A DNA stretch of 64,000 nt from Chloroflexi bacterium HGW-Chloroflexi-2 (GCA_002840735.1 PHBY01000019.1:34678-98677), one strand, 5' to 3'. Shown: positions 25,581 to 35,361, counted from the first letter of the stretch. The notes: generated by a model from the sequence alone, not told the origin. Program-made: numbers and translations.

Positions 25581-28316
25581 ATGGGGATCCCATTGCAACC
25601 TGAATCCTTACAAAACCCAATCTTATCCACCAAAATCTTCATTCCGCCAACTCGCTTGAATGCTGTTCAGCGTCCCAGGCTGGTGAATAGCCTGATTCAA
25701 ACACTTAATCTACCTGGACAGTTTGTTCTCATCTCTGGACCAGCAGGTTTTGGAAAGACCACATTGTTGAGTGAAGTTGTAAACCGGTTGGAGCGCTCTG
25801 TTGCCTGGTTATCAGTAGATGATGGCGATAATGATCCGGTGCGATTCTGGTCTTACGTGATTGCTGCGATACAATCGAAATCAACAAACTTCGGCGAATC
25901 CATCCTTTCACTGTTTCGCATGGGACAACAATTACCAGGTTTTGATCTGGCGGGAATGTTTATTAACGAAGTAATCCAATCCACCTCGGAAATCATTCTG
26001 ATTATCGATGATTTTCAATATATCCAAAACCAACACATCCACACCGCCATCACTCACCTGATTGAGCATCTTCCTACAAATCTACACCTCCTGATTACCA
26101 CCCGCGTTGATCCACCCTGGCCACTGGCTCGTTTGCGGGCAAGAAATCAAATCTTTGAAATTCGTACCCGGGATTTGCGATTTACTCTGGATGAAGCAAG
26201 CCGGTTTCTCACACAAACAATGGGATTGACTATTGCTCCAAATGAGGTGGCGACATTGGATACTCGCACCGAAGGATGGATTGCCGGGTTACAACTGGCT
26301 GCCCTTTCTTTGCAAAAACATCAAGACATTCAAAAATTTCTGAAGGCTTTTACCGGCAGTCATGTCTTCGTGGCTGATTACCTGATGGAAGAAGTTTTAC
26401 AAAGCCAACCTGAATATATTCAAACCTTCCTTCTTAAAACTTCCATTCTAAAAAGGGTGAACGGATCCCTCGCAGATGCTATATGTGAAAGTCAAAATGG
26501 TAAAGCCATCTTAACCGAATTGTATCGAGGTAACTTATTCACCCTGGCTCTGGATGATGAGGGTGTCTGGTACCGTTACCATCAGTTGTTCTCTGATTTA
26601 TTGCAAGCCCGTTTAAGACAGGAATGTTCACCAGCGCAGATCAACAATCTGCACCAAAAAGCTGCCTCCTGGCTGGCAGAGAATGGTTGGTCGCTGGAAG
26701 CAGTACAACACGCGCTTGTTGTCAAAAATTTTTCCCTGGTTGCCCTGATGCTAGAGCAGAATGCCTTTAAGTTATTAACACGGGGAGAATTACAAACCTT
26801 ATCAGGTTGGATTCAACAACTTCCTGAAGATCTGTGCTGGTCCAACCCACAAATTATCGTTGCCTGGTTGTGGACGCTTACCCTATCCGGCGATGTTCCT
26901 CGAGTGATGTCACTCCTGGCTAAGGCTCAAACACTTTTACCAACTGATTTTACATTGTCCTCTTCCTCCGTGCTGGCAGGCAATCTGGCTGCTATCCAGG
27001 GATTCTTTGCCACGATGTCGGGTGAACACGCCAAAGCCTTGGCGTTTGCGAAAACCGCTGCTACACTATTACCTGAACAAGACGTGCATGTACATTGGTT
27101 GCTACCATATTCACAGGGTTCTGCCTTTCGAGCCAATGGGGAGTTAGAGAAATCTATCCCACCTTTTACCCGTCTCGCAGAAATGGGAAAAACCCAGGGA
27201 AACCTGATCATTTGGGCAACTGGAGTGACTGAAATCGCCATCGTTCGCAGGCAGCAAGGCAGGCTAGAGGAAGCCAAACAAGTCTGCGAGCAAGCAATTG
27301 CCTGGTTATCTGAGCGAGGTGCGGAAAATTATGGGTCGCTAGCGAAACTGGAAGTACCCCTGGTAGAAGTCCTACGTGAACAAAACATACTGGATGAAGC
27401 TTTGGAGCGGAACAATAATATCCTCCAGCGCATGCAGTCATGGCCAATGCCAACCGATCGTCTATTTGCGTATTTATCTAAAATTCGGGTTCTCATCTCC
27501 CTGGGAGATCTTGAAACTGCTACAGAAACCCTGGAGATAGCCAAAAAATCTTCCCGGGATCAGCCTGTGTTGTCAAATTTAAAGCGCTCTCTTCGTATTC
27601 TTGAAGCTCGCCTGATGTTAGAGAAAGGCGATATTCAGCAGGCTGCAACCATAACGGAAAACATTCAACAAGAAAAAAGTGTCTCTTCATCAACCGATGC
27701 AGAAGAGTTGATCATACTTGCCCGGGTTCGACTGGCACAGGATAATCCATCCATTGCCGAATCAATTCTAAATTCCCTCCTTCAAAAGGTGGAAGGGGGT
27801 GAATTCAGCGGTATTATAATTGAAACTTTGCTCTTATTGGCTCAAAGTCTGTATGCCCAGCATCAAAACGATGATGCGATCTCGAATCTGATGAAAGCTA
27901 TTCGTCTCGCAGAAGTTAGTGGTTACCAGCGCGTTTTCCTGGATGAGGGGGCTGTTATGCATCGGTTGTTGTTTGATCTGAAACACTCTCTAGCGAAGTG
28001 CGATGAGTCAGATACGACTGCTTTACTGTCTTATGTCGATCAACTGTTATCACTCTTTCAGACTTCTCCGGAGACCCCTCTGTTTTCCGTTACTACTTCT
28101 GTGAATAATGAACTAATTGAACAATTGACCTCCCGAGAGCTGGAGGTGTTAACTCTGATTGCTACCGGGGATTCCAACAAAGAAGTTGCGGAAAAACTGG
28201 TCATCTCTCTGAGTGCCGTCAAAAAACATACTGCCAATATCTATGGAAAATTGAATGTCAACAGCCGTACCCAGGCGATTGTGCGTGCCCGAGAATTGGG
28301 CTTGCTGACCTCCTGA
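25581..28316 (+). CDS. LuxR-family MalT-type transcriptional regulator
   Basis: A 911-residue STAND-type regulator. Residues 20-55 hold RLNAVQRPRLVNSLIQ and the Walker A GPAGFGKTT; Walker B is the ILIIDDFQYI segment near 140. A helical winged and TPR-like region spans about 330-830, and a C-terminal LuxR helix-turn-helix (LTSRELEVLTLIATGDSNKEV, then LVISLSAVKKHTANIYGKL) ends the protein. It should bind a ligand plus ATP and activate transcription; the inducer is unknown. Immediate targets could be the genes downstream. The start is uncertain: ATG 25581 sits right on an AAAGAAGG site, and a later TTG is possible. Confidence 0.93.
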   Translation: MGIPLQPESLQNPILSTKIFIPPTRLNAVQRPRLVNSLIQTLNLPGQFVLISGPAGFGKTTLLSEVVNRLERSVAWLSVDDGDNDPVRFWSYVIAAIQSKSTNFGESILSLFRMGQQLPGFDLAGMFINEVIQSTSEIILIIDDFQYIQNQHIHTAITHLIEHLPTNLHLLITTRVDPPWPLARLRARNQIFEIRTRDLRFTLDEASRFLTQTMGLTIAPNEVATLDTRTEGWIAGLQLAALSLQKHQDIQKFLKAFTGSHVFVADYLMEEVLQSQPEYIQTFLLKTSILKRVNGSLADAICESQNGKAILTELYRGNLFTLALDDEGVWYRYHQLFSDLLQARLRQECSPAQINNLHQKAASWLAENGWSLEAVQHALVVKNFSLVALMLEQNAFKLLTRGELQTLSGWIQQLPEDLCWSNPQIIVAWLWTLTLSGDVPRVMSLLAKAQTLLPTDFTLSSSSVLAGNLAAIQGFFATMSGEHAKALAFAKTAATLLPEQDVHVHWLLPYSQGSAFRANGELEKSIPPFTRLAEMGKTQGNLIIWATGVTEIAIVRRQQGRLEEAKQVCEQAIAWLSERGAENYGSLAKLEVPLVEVLREQNILDEALERNNNILQRMQSWPMPTDRLFAYLSKIRVLISLGDLETATETLEIAKKSSRDQPVLSNLKRSLRILEARLMLEKGDIQQAATITENIQQEKSVSSSTDAEELIILARVRLAQDNPSIAESILNSLLQKVEGGEFSGIIIETLLLLAQSLYAQHQNDDAISNLMKAIRLAEVSGYQRVFLDEGAVMHRLLFDLKHSLAKCDESDTTALLSYVDQLLSLFQTSPETPLFSVTTSVNNELIEQLTSRELEVLTLIATGDSNKEVAEKLVISLSAVKKHTANIYGKLNVNSRTQAIVRARELGLLTS

Positions 28317-28350
28317 CTATGCAGCACTAAAAAATGATTGCAACCCCTAT

Positions 28351-28384
28351 CAGGTGTACTTAAGTACACCTGTTTTGGTTTTAT
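28351..28384 (+). terminator. terminator-like 22-bp perfect palindrome
   Basis: CAGGTGTACTT (28351-28361) is followed directly by its exact complement AAGTACACCTG (28362-28372) and then TTTTGGTTTT. It lies 34 bp after the LuxR stop and probably ends that transcript. The exact symmetry of this element is unusual. Confidence 0.6.
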
Positions 28385-28526
28385 TGGTGTAGAAAAAATC
28401 CATATTTGGTACAGTGACTTTCATTCGTGGTCCGTTTATATTGGTATCAACAGAATATTTGTGAATGAAAGAAAGTTGACATTGATTTCATTAAGAAACA
28501 CATCTTCACCTGATAAGGAGTAAACT

Positions 28527-29255
28527 TTGATAAATAATCAACACATCCAACCATCAAAACAGAATACACAAACAAGCAGGCCAATGATAGCCCTGATCAC
28601 AGGTGCAAGCAGTGGAATTGGATTGGAATTAGCCCGTCTGTTTGCAAAAGATGGTGTCAATCTGGTGCTGGTGAATAATGCTGGCACCCAGGTGTATGGA
28701 GAATTTAATTATGCCAATCTGGAGCACCTTTCTGCCATGCTGCAAGTGAATAATACTGCACTGATCGAACTTACCCATCGCCTGCTACCTGGCATGATAA
28801 AACGGAAATTCGGGTTTATCTTAAACCTTGGTTCCTCCGGATCCTTTGCGCCCGGACCGCTGAATGCAGTATTTTGTGCCAGCAAGGCTTTTGTACTCAG
28901 CTTTTCACAAGCTTTGGGGGCTGAATTATCGGAGACAGGTATCTCAGTCACCACGCTTTGTCCTGGCGCTACTAAAACTAACTTCATCAACCGTCATGGT
29001 TTACAGAATGTCCGTATTTTTCGATATGTCATGGCTGCCAATCGCGTTGCAGAGATCGGGTATCGTGCAATGTGGCAGAAAAAACCTGTTGTTGTTGCTG
29101 GATGGGTGAATCTGTTACAGGTGATCAGTTTCCAATTCATGGCTCCTTTTTTCCCCCTCACACCACCTGTCTGGTTGATGGCCATTGGCAGGCTTTTTAT
29201 GGGAAAAACCAGGTCATCACGAAAACCTGAGCATTTAGTGAAGGAGTTCAAATGA
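28527..29255 (+). CDS. short-chain dehydrogenase with internal deletion (probably non-functional)
   Basis: An SDR-like frame of 242 residues starting at TTG 28527, with AAGGAG 6 nt upstream. The cofactor motif ITGASSGIGLELARLF is intact, but after DGVNLVLV the sequence jumps straight to NNAGTQVYGEF. The normal 50-60 residues of strand beta-2 to beta-4 are missing. The catalytic region reads SSGSFAPGPLNAVFCASKAF: the lysine is kept, but the tyrosine of YxxxK is Phe. Both changes argue that it no longer acts as a dehydrogenase, although the frame is open and the stop overlaps the next start by 4 bp, so it may persist for coupling. Confidence 0.8.
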   Translation: MINNQHIQPSKQNTQTSRPMIALITGASSGIGLELARLFAKDGVNLVLVNNAGTQVYGEFNYANLEHLSAMLQVNNTALIELTHRLLPGMIKRKFGFILNLGSSGSFAPGPLNAVFCASKAFVLSFSQALGAELSETGISVTTLCPGATKTNFINRHGLQNVRIFRYVMAANRVAEIGYRAMWQKKPVVVAGWVNLLQVISFQFMAPFFPLTPPVWLMAIGRLFMGKTRSSRKPEHLVKEFK

Positions 29256-29914
29256 AAGACAATTCGATTACTCGCAGAAAATTCTTGAAAACCAGTGGAG
29301 TGGTAATCAGTAGCGTGGTATTAGCAGGTAGTGGACTTACCCTGCTTGATGATCACGAACCAGTAGATCCATTTCCCATTTATTCCATAGGAGATCAAAA
29401 CATGAGCAAAAGAATTCTCGTTACATATGCCAGTCGTACTGGCTCAACCGCCGGGGTTGCTGAGGTCATTGGCCAGACCCTTTCAAACCCAGAAACCCGT
29501 GTTGATATTTTTCCCATCACGGAAGTCAAGGATCTTTCCCCCTACAACGCTGTGGTTGCAGGAAGCGCTATACAGGGTGGAGAGTGGCTGCCTGAAGCAC
29601 TCGATTTTGTTCGAGAACACCGATCTGAATTTTCACGCATTCCATTTGCAGCTTTTACTGTTTGTATGACACTGGCTATGAAAAAGGGTGATTATGGCGA
29701 CCAGGTAAAAACCTGGTTGAATCCGGTAAGAACATTGGTAAAACCTGCTCGTGAAGGCTTCTTTGCAGGTTCGTTGGATATTGCCAAAATCCCATCGTTT
29801 GCGGACCGGATGAAGTTCCGGTTGAGTGTCATGGCAGGTGTCTGGTCAGAAGGAGACCATCGCGATTGGCATGCTATTCGCACCTGGGCAGAAGATTTGA
29901 ATTCTGTTCTCTAA
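29252..29914 (+). CDS. Tat-signal flavodoxin-domain protein (HemG-like)
   Basis: A 220-residue protein whose N-terminus TRRKFLKTSG plus a hydrophobic stretch is a twin-arginine signal, so the folded FMN protein is exported. The flavodoxin domain starts at RILVTYASRTGSTAGVAE (phosphate loop) and continues through VVAGSAIQGGEWLPEALDFV. It resembles the menaquinone-linked protoporphyrinogen oxidase HemG, which is cytoplasmic or peripheral and has no Tat signal. The role could be exported electron transfer; the heme function is only a family analogy. An internal ATG at about 29402, just before the flavodoxin domain, could give a cytoplasmic form. Confidence 0.82.
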   Translation: MKDNSITRRKFLKTSGVVISSVVLAGSGLTLLDDHEPVDPFPIYSIGDQNMSKRILVTYASRTGSTAGVAEVIGQTLSNPETRVDIFPITEVKDLSPYNAVVAGSAIQGGEWLPEALDFVREHRSEFSRIPFAAFTVCMTLAMKKGDYGDQVKTWLNPVRTLVKPAREGFFAGSLDIAKIPSFADRMKFRLSVMAGVWSEGDHRDWHAIRTWAEDLNSVL

Positions 29915-29921
29915 CTGACCT

Positions 29922-30152
29922 ATGCCAGCACCCTATTTTTATCAAATCCATATTGAAGAACACATAACCGACCTGTGGTCAGACTGGTTTTATGGAATGA
30001 AAATATCGAAGGGATCCACTGGTCACACTGTATTGAGCGGTTTTTTGTGCGATCAAACCGCCCTATACGGTGTGCTGAACCAGATCCATAACTTGAATCT
30101 AACCCTTCTTGCAGTAAGTCGATCAAATCAGGAAGATGAGCTAAGTCATTAA
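29922..30152 (+). CDS. small conserved protein of unknown function
   Basis: A 76-residue protein. HIEEHITDLWSDWFYGMKIS, HTVLSGFLCDQTALYGVLNQI and LNLTLLAVSR match a small conserved family, seen in Chloroflexota and Actinobacteria, that I recall with the pattern WSDWFxGL, DQAALHGLL and LNLxLLSV. Function is unknown. It lies 7 bp after the flavodoxin gene, with weak ribosome-site signals, and is followed by a terminator. Confidence 0.75.
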   Translation: MPAPYFYQIHIEEHITDLWSDWFYGMKISKGSTGHTVLSGFLCDQTALYGVLNQIHNLNLTLLAVSRSNQEDELSH

Positions 30153-30170
30153 TTAACCGTAGGTATTAAT

Positions 30171-30208
30171 AAACACCCCGCAAGGCGCTGGTTCCTGCAG
30201 GGTGTTTT
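30171..30208. terminator. bidirectional terminator between convergent genes
   Basis: AAACACCC with a GCA extension (30171-30182) pairs with TGC and GGGTGTTT (30195-30207) across a GC-rich loop, flanked by A and T runs. It serves the gene at 29922 and the minus-strand gene ending at 30225. Confidence 0.8.
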
Positions 30209-30224
30209 CCAAATTGCACAATAC

Positions 30225-33200
30225 TTAGCGGTTGATTACCGGCATGTATACGAAACTAGGTGTGCCTTTGTCATACCAGACAGTGTATTTGACGTCATTA
30301 CCTGCTAGTTTGGGATCAATGGGTGTGATCTTCAGGTAGTAGGTGTCATTGGTCTCAGCCTCAAAGGTAACTACCTGTGATTGTCCAAAGACTGTGGCCG
30401 GGTATGTTTTTACCAGGGTTGTGCCATTGTTTTTGTACACCTCCACATTCATACTGGCGCCACCACCGCGCGAACTGACGAACACCATGTAGGGATTACC
30501 GCCTGACACCGCCATTTTGACCCAATCCACATCACCTGTGCCACAGAAATTGTGAGATTGTGAAGTATTGATGGGTAATGTAGTGGCACTTGTTGGAACA
30601 TTATTGGCTTCATTACTATCCACTGAGCAGGTGGTGATTAGCACCACAGATTTGGTGCCGTCCGGGTAGGGCTCCACATTGCCACTCAGGTCCACGGACC
30701 TGACACGGAAGCTATAACTCTTTCCCATCTCTCCCAGAAAGTTATAAGTCGTCTGCGATCCCGGGATCTTCAATTTCAGGTCCTGCCAATCGCTACCATT
30801 TACCTGATACTGCAAATCATAATAGGCTATGGAGCTGCTGGGAACGTTGGTCGTCCATCGCAGTGGGATATAAGTGGTCGCGCGTGGGGAGGAGACTGAT
30901 TCCAGAGTGGTTGATGGCACAGACAAATCATACCCTTTCACGATTCGCAAAACACCGTGCTGGTTGCCTGCGCCATCGAATGCCTGCGCATACAACCAGC
31001 CATTTAACACCGGTTCGTATTTGGCGACATCAAACAACGCCGACCAACCATCGCTGCCATTGGTATCCGATCCAAGCAACACCCAATTGCTCAAAATATT
31101 GGCATTCCGCCAGTAGAAATCCACCTTTTGGACACCGGTTTGAGTACCTACACCGATATCGCTGGCATCCACCTTCAGGTAGAATGGTTTTTGCGGAATC
31201 AGATCCGTCGCTGGCCAGCTAAAACTTGCCTGTGGAGGAGTGAAATCACCCGATCGTTTAACACGTAATGTATAGAAGTAATTATCACCTCCTGCGCGAG
31301 GATAATCCCAGGCTTTCACCAGTACATAATAATCTCCGGTGTAAGGCAAGGTGTACTTGATGTAAGAATCACGTTCCACGGTATAGACCACATCATCATT
31401 CTCAGCCAGCAGATCACCTTTGTAATCATAGAACATTAAGTATGGGTCAAGCGCTGAGCCATATGCCATGGCATCAATATCCAGCTCTACTTCCTCGCCG
31501 GCAAAACCAGTGAAGCGGTAATAATCCAGATCACCTTGCGGGCAAATCTTGGAGAAGATCTCGCCACCATCCGGATACACCATCGCCTGTGCAAAAGTGT
31601 TATTCGGTTCACTGTTGTTGACACAGGTCACCGGTGCTTCGGTGGTAACGCGCACATTATCCACCATCCAGCCAAAGCCTTCATTGAAGAATGGGTCTAC
31701 AATATCCATATGGAAACGGACACGGATGGTTTTTCCAGCATAAGCCGATAGATTAATCCCCGGACTGGTTAACCAGGCTTCTTCTGCATCCAGTGAAAGC
31801 TGCATGATGTTATTGAAAGGACCATCGTTGACAGAAATTTGCACCCAGCGTTGATCGTAGTAGCTGAAGAAGTTCTCCGTCTGGTAGAAATAGTCGAAAC
31901 GCAGATAATACGTACCGGTAGAAGGAATGACAATCGGAGGTGAGGTTAAATCACCACCACCGATATTGGGATCTCCCAAATTACTGCTGGGGTTTACGGC
32001 TCCCGGATAATTATCGTTGAATATCCAGACTTTGGTTCGATTCAATCCTTTGGGAGAGGTTGCATAATACCACATGGGTACTCCACTCCAATTTTGGGCA
32101 CTGGCTTCGAAGTCGAAGGAGACCGGCGCTGTAACCGCTGACGCTGCTGGTAAACTGGTAGGATTGACTTTAAAAGTTTTGGTAGCTACCGCGCTTTCTC
32201 CAGCTGAATTACGACCATAGACCTTGAGGGTATAGTCTCCTGCAGGTAAAGATCCCACCGACCAACCCACTTCTTTGCTCCAATCCAAAGTTTTATTTAC
32301 CGGACCGGTCAATTCAGCTTTAAATTGTGTTGCCCCACGCACATTGAAATCAATCACATAAGATTCACTGGAAGCTAAAGCATTGGTATCGTTGTTGCGA
32401 CTGAAATCATTAAAAATGGTGGCAATTACCGGGTTATAGGGTTTGGTACTGCGACTCTGCACCTGCATGGAGGAAACCATATTCAGGTTGACACGATTAT
32501 CAAACAGATTGGGGTCATTCGATTCAAAAGTCTCATTCCGGGTAGGATAATCTGTGGAAGGCCAGCTTGTTGAAGAACGATCATACAGAATGGCACGCAC
32601 ATTGTTGCCAACCAGCAGGGATTCCACATTATTGTCGGCGATGATTCCGAGCGTATCAGCTGTGCCATAATCACCAACACCAAATAGCTTACAGGTACCT
32701 TGATAATCTTTACCGGTAAACAGCGCAACCTGATTGTCATTCGGATTACAGTTGGGAGGAGGTAATTGCGAGCAGGGGGCATTGTTGACAATGGTACGCA
32801 AACCAGCTATGCTGCGGGTCTGATTGCCCTCAATATCAAAAATGCGTACAGCCAGATCAATCGGTCCATTCGGTAACCTGGCATCACACAGGCTGATCTC
32901 GGTCATGTAGGTCGTTCCTGTCATCGCCGGGCCGACTTCCACCCAATCTCCACCTTTAGGACGGGCAATGATCTGCACCTTGGCAATGCCCAGGTCATCC
33001 TGAGCCCAGCCACCTACCATCAAGGTAGTGTCGCTGATCACATCGCCATGCGACGGCAAGATCAGATCACCCGTGGGAGGAAAGGCACCATAGTTGCCAG
33101 AGGTGTATTGATTGACTTCACGCACACCGGGGATGGCTCGATGGCATTGGGTGCCGTATTGTGGAAAACGATCCACCTCTTCGCAGGTTCGAGGAGTACC

Positions 33201-34208
33201 ATCATTGGTGTCAACATCCTCAAAGCGGATATCCACTGAATTACCCCAATAGGAAGCGTAATTGGTGTGAACATGGAAATGCAAATGGTGACCGGTGCTG
33301 TATCCGGTGTCATCCACATTACCAATGAATTGACCCTGCAACACCTGTGCCCCTACCATTTTCAAATTCTCCGGAATGGTGTATTGTGCCATATGTAAGT
33401 ATAGCTGGTACGTGGTAGGAGTGGTTGATTCATCCTTTAAGACAATATAATTGCCTGGTGAGGTTGGATCATTATTCGGTTGGCTGTCTCTCCATCGGAA
33501 AACCGTTCCACCTTTCGAAGCCAGCAAAGGAAACATGGTGGCCGGTGTGGTGGCAGTGCGAGATGAAAAGTCATAGGCAAACCGGCAGGATGCCTCTGAA
33601 CAGGAGTTGTAAATCAAAAAATGTCCAATACTGCCGGTTATCCGGTGTGTGACACCACCCGCCCAGGGAAGTTTGTAACCTCTATAGACCGGTGCAGTGC
33701 TTTTTGTTTCAGACGTTGGTTCAACATAGAAGCGTTCTCTCAATTCATCTGTGACCAGGTCAGAAGGAAGGGTATCAAACTGAGTTTGCCAGTCCATATC
33801 GGCCTGTAAGGTCAGATTCCAGTTATTAACACCATCTAAAGATTTTTGTAAATTATCCACTTTAGCGATTGCCAGACCGGGTTCGGTATCAACCACCTCG
33901 CTTGTTTCGGGATCACGTAATCCCAGCCAGAGCAAAGCGGTCACACCATCCTCAGAGTAAATTACATGGTCGATATATGGTTGAAATAAAACAAAAGCCA
34001 ATACTTCAGATTTTGCCATTGCAATCTGTTGTAAGCGTCCTTCCAGAGCCTGTACCAAACCAGCATCAAATTCTTTCGGTTCCGGGGTACTTTCATCCAG
34101 AGCCTGTTCCTCTGGGGGAGGAGGGGCAGCCACGGTGTCGATCGGTTGAATCCCCACGATCAAGCTAAACAATATCAGAGTCGTTAAAATCCAGCGCCAT
34201 TTTTGCAT
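30225..34208 (-). CDS. large secreted M23-family protein with crystallin-like and PPC domains
   Basis: A 1327-residue exported protein. It starts with a signal peptide (KWRWILTTLILFSLIVGIQ). A LytM/M23 metallopeptidase-like domain lies at about residues 185-335, with RFAYDFSS and the metal motif HHLHFHVH. A beta/gamma-crystallin-like domain (VALFTGKDYQGTCKLFGVGDY) follows near 505-600, then Ig-like and jelly-roll segments. Two bacterial pre-peptidase C-terminal (PPC) domains, with NNTFAQA and CGTGDVDWVKM, and a fibronectin-like unit complete it. No membrane or sortase anchor is seen at the end. The protein may remodel cell wall or act as an adhesin; activity is unproven. Confidence 0.85.
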   Translation of the reverse strand: MQKWRWILTTLILFSLIVGIQPIDTVAAPPPPEEQALDESTPEPKEFDAGLVQALEGRLQQIAMAKSEVLAFVLFQPYIDHVIYSEDGVTALLWLGLRDPETSEVVDTEPGLAIAKVDNLQKSLDGVNNWNLTLQADMDWQTQFDTLPSDLVTDELRERFYVEPTSETKSTAPVYRGYKLPWAGGVTHRITGSIGHFLIYNSCSEASCRFAYDFSSRTATTPATMFPLLASKGGTVFRWRDSQPNNDPTSPGNYIVLKDESTTPTTYQLYLHMAQYTIPENLKMVGAQVLQGQFIGNVDDTGYSTGHHLHFHVHTNYASYWGNSVDIRFEDVDTNDGTPRTCEEVDRFPQYGTQCHRAIPGVREVNQYTSGNYGAFPPTGDLILPSHGDVISDTTLMVGGWAQDDLGIAKVQIIARPKGGDWVEVGPAMTGTTYMTEISLCDARLPNGPIDLAVRIFDIEGNQTRSIAGLRTIVNNAPCSQLPPPNCNPNDNQVALFTGKDYQGTCKLFGVGDYGTADTLGIIADNNVESLLVGNNVRAILYDRSSTSWPSTDYPTRNETFESNDPNLFDNRVNLNMVSSMQVQSRSTKPYNPVIATIFNDFSRNNDTNALASSESYVIDFNVRGATQFKAELTGPVNKTLDWSKEVGWSVGSLPAGDYTLKVYGRNSAGESAVATKTFKVNPTSLPAASAVTAPVSFDFEASAQNWSGVPMWYYATSPKGLNRTKVWIFNDNYPGAVNPSSNLGDPNIGGGDLTSPPIVIPSTGTYYLRFDYFYQTENFFSYYDQRWVQISVNDGPFNNIMQLSLDAEEAWLTSPGINLSAYAGKTIRVRFHMDIVDPFFNEGFGWMVDNVRVTTEAPVTCVNNSEPNNTFAQAMVYPDGGEIFSKICPQGDLDYYRFTGFAGEEVELDIDAMAYGSALDPYLMFYDYKGDLLAENDDVVYTVERDSYIKYTLPYTGDYYVLVKAWDYPRAGGDNYFYTLRVKRSGDFTPPQASFSWPATDLIPQKPFYLKVDASDIGVGTQTGVQKVDFYWRNANILSNWVLLGSDTNGSDGWSALFDVAKYEPVLNGWLYAQAFDGAGNQHGVLRIVKGYDLSVPSTTLESVSSPRATTYIPLRWTTNVPSSSIAYYDLQYQVNGSDWQDLKLKIPGSQTTYNFLGEMGKSYSFRVRSVDLSGNVEPYPDGTKSVVLITTCSVDSNEANNVPTSATTLPINTSQSHNFCGTGDVDWVKMAVSGGNPYMVFVSSRGGGASMNVEVYKNNGTTLVKTYPATVFGQSQVVTFEAETNDTYYLKITPIDPKLAGNDVKYTVWYDKGTPSFVYMPVINR

Positions 34209-34329
34209 AACATCCGTCCTTTTTTGCTTGTGAAACAGGTTCCAGCGTGCAATTCTGCCTTCAGAACTACAACCCTGTTTCAGAAAATAAGGGTTTTGAT
34301 CACATTAACGTTGCAAGATTAGTGCCTGA

Positions 34330-35349
34330 TCAAACGGTCGACATTTCGCTCACGAACATTTCCATGGCAATTTTGGGGTCCATCTGTCCGGTTTTCATGT
34401 ATTCATCGGTGGTCAATAAGCGATGATAAATTTCTTTGAGTTGGTTCATGTCAAATAAAGAAGCTTGTTTTTGAAGTTTTTCCGCCACAAACGGGTGAAC
34501 TTTGAGTGCTTTTTCTATTTGTGATTTGCGTCCACCCTGATCGATCACCTCACGTGCCAGAATCAGAAGTCGGAATTGGCGGACAATCATCCCAAATAAA
34601 GGAATGGGCATCTCCGTCTCCAATAAACGATGCAATAATTGGGCCGCTTTGGGGATGTTGCGTTCGCCAATCGCATCTACCATATCAAAAACGCTGATAG
34701 GAGCCACTTCCGGCGTCAGCAAACGCACATCCTCGGCTGTCACCGGGCGCTGATAATCCACATAAGTTAATAATTTGTCAATTTCCAGGCTGGCAATGAG
34801 CGTATCGTTCCCAATCGCGCGCGTCAACTCCTGAGCGGCTTCCGGGCTGAATTCCCCTTTTTTCTCTTTCGCTTCCTTCATGATCAAGCCTGGCATCTGT
34901 CCTATGCCCGGCAGACTGCATTCCTTCTGAAAAACAGTGCCAGCGGGCTGGTCTTTCACCCATTTGCGCAACCAGTGCGCAGGAGCAAAATCTTTCCAAT
35001 TCCCCCGTTCCAATTCGAGATTGAGTTGAAGCACCAGGGCAGTACTGCCGGGCAACCCATCCAGCAGCTTGAGGATACTATCTTTATTCTTACTCCCTTT
35101 CACCCAATCCTGGGCATTGGTTAGCAACACCAGGCGCCGATCACCAAACATGGGAATCATATAAGCCGCATCGCGCACTTCATCCACGCGTGGATTCTCC
35201 TGAAAGCGTGTGATATTCATATCCCCCATGGCTACATCCATGACCTTGTCTACCAGCCCCTGCACCAGTTTGTGCATGGCTAATTCATCATTCCCAAAAA
35301 ACAGGTAGACACGCGGTTTCTTTTCGGAGGACGCGGTTGAGCCAAACAT
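34330..35349 (-). CDS. holA: DNA polymerase III delta subunit
   Basis: Clamp-loader subunit of 339 residues. Family features include the N-terminal PRVYLFFGNDELAMHKLVQGL, FGDRRLVLLTNAQDW, a central SLEIDKLLTYVD followed by VRLLTPEVAPISVFDMVDAIGERN, and a helical C-terminal collar domain (FGMIVRQFRLLILAREV). The length is typical. It is followed on the same strand by nothing close, and its start lies 12 bp downstream of the stop of the DUF6391 gene, so the two may be cotranscribed. Confidence 0.93.
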   Translation of the reverse strand: MFGSTASSEKKPRVYLFFGNDELAMHKLVQGLVDKVMDVAMGDMNITRFQENPRVDEVRDAAYMIPMFGDRRLVLLTNAQDWVKGSKNKDSILKLLDGLPGSTALVLQLNLELERGNWKDFAPAHWLRKWVKDQPAGTVFQKECSLPGIGQMPGLIMKEAKEKKGEFSPEAAQELTRAIGNDTLIASLEIDKLLTYVDYQRPVTAEDVRLLTPEVAPISVFDMVDAIGERNIPKAAQLLHRLLETEMPIPLFGMIVRQFRLLILAREVIDQGGRKSQIEKALKVHPFVAEKLQKQASLFDMNQLKEIYHRLLTTDEYMKTGQMDPKIAMEMFVSEMSTV

Positions 35350-35361
35350 GCTTACTTAAAC

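Noticed and set aside
28338..28523. 61-codon frame before the SDR gene
   Set aside because: No ribosome site; begins inside the terminator palindrome.
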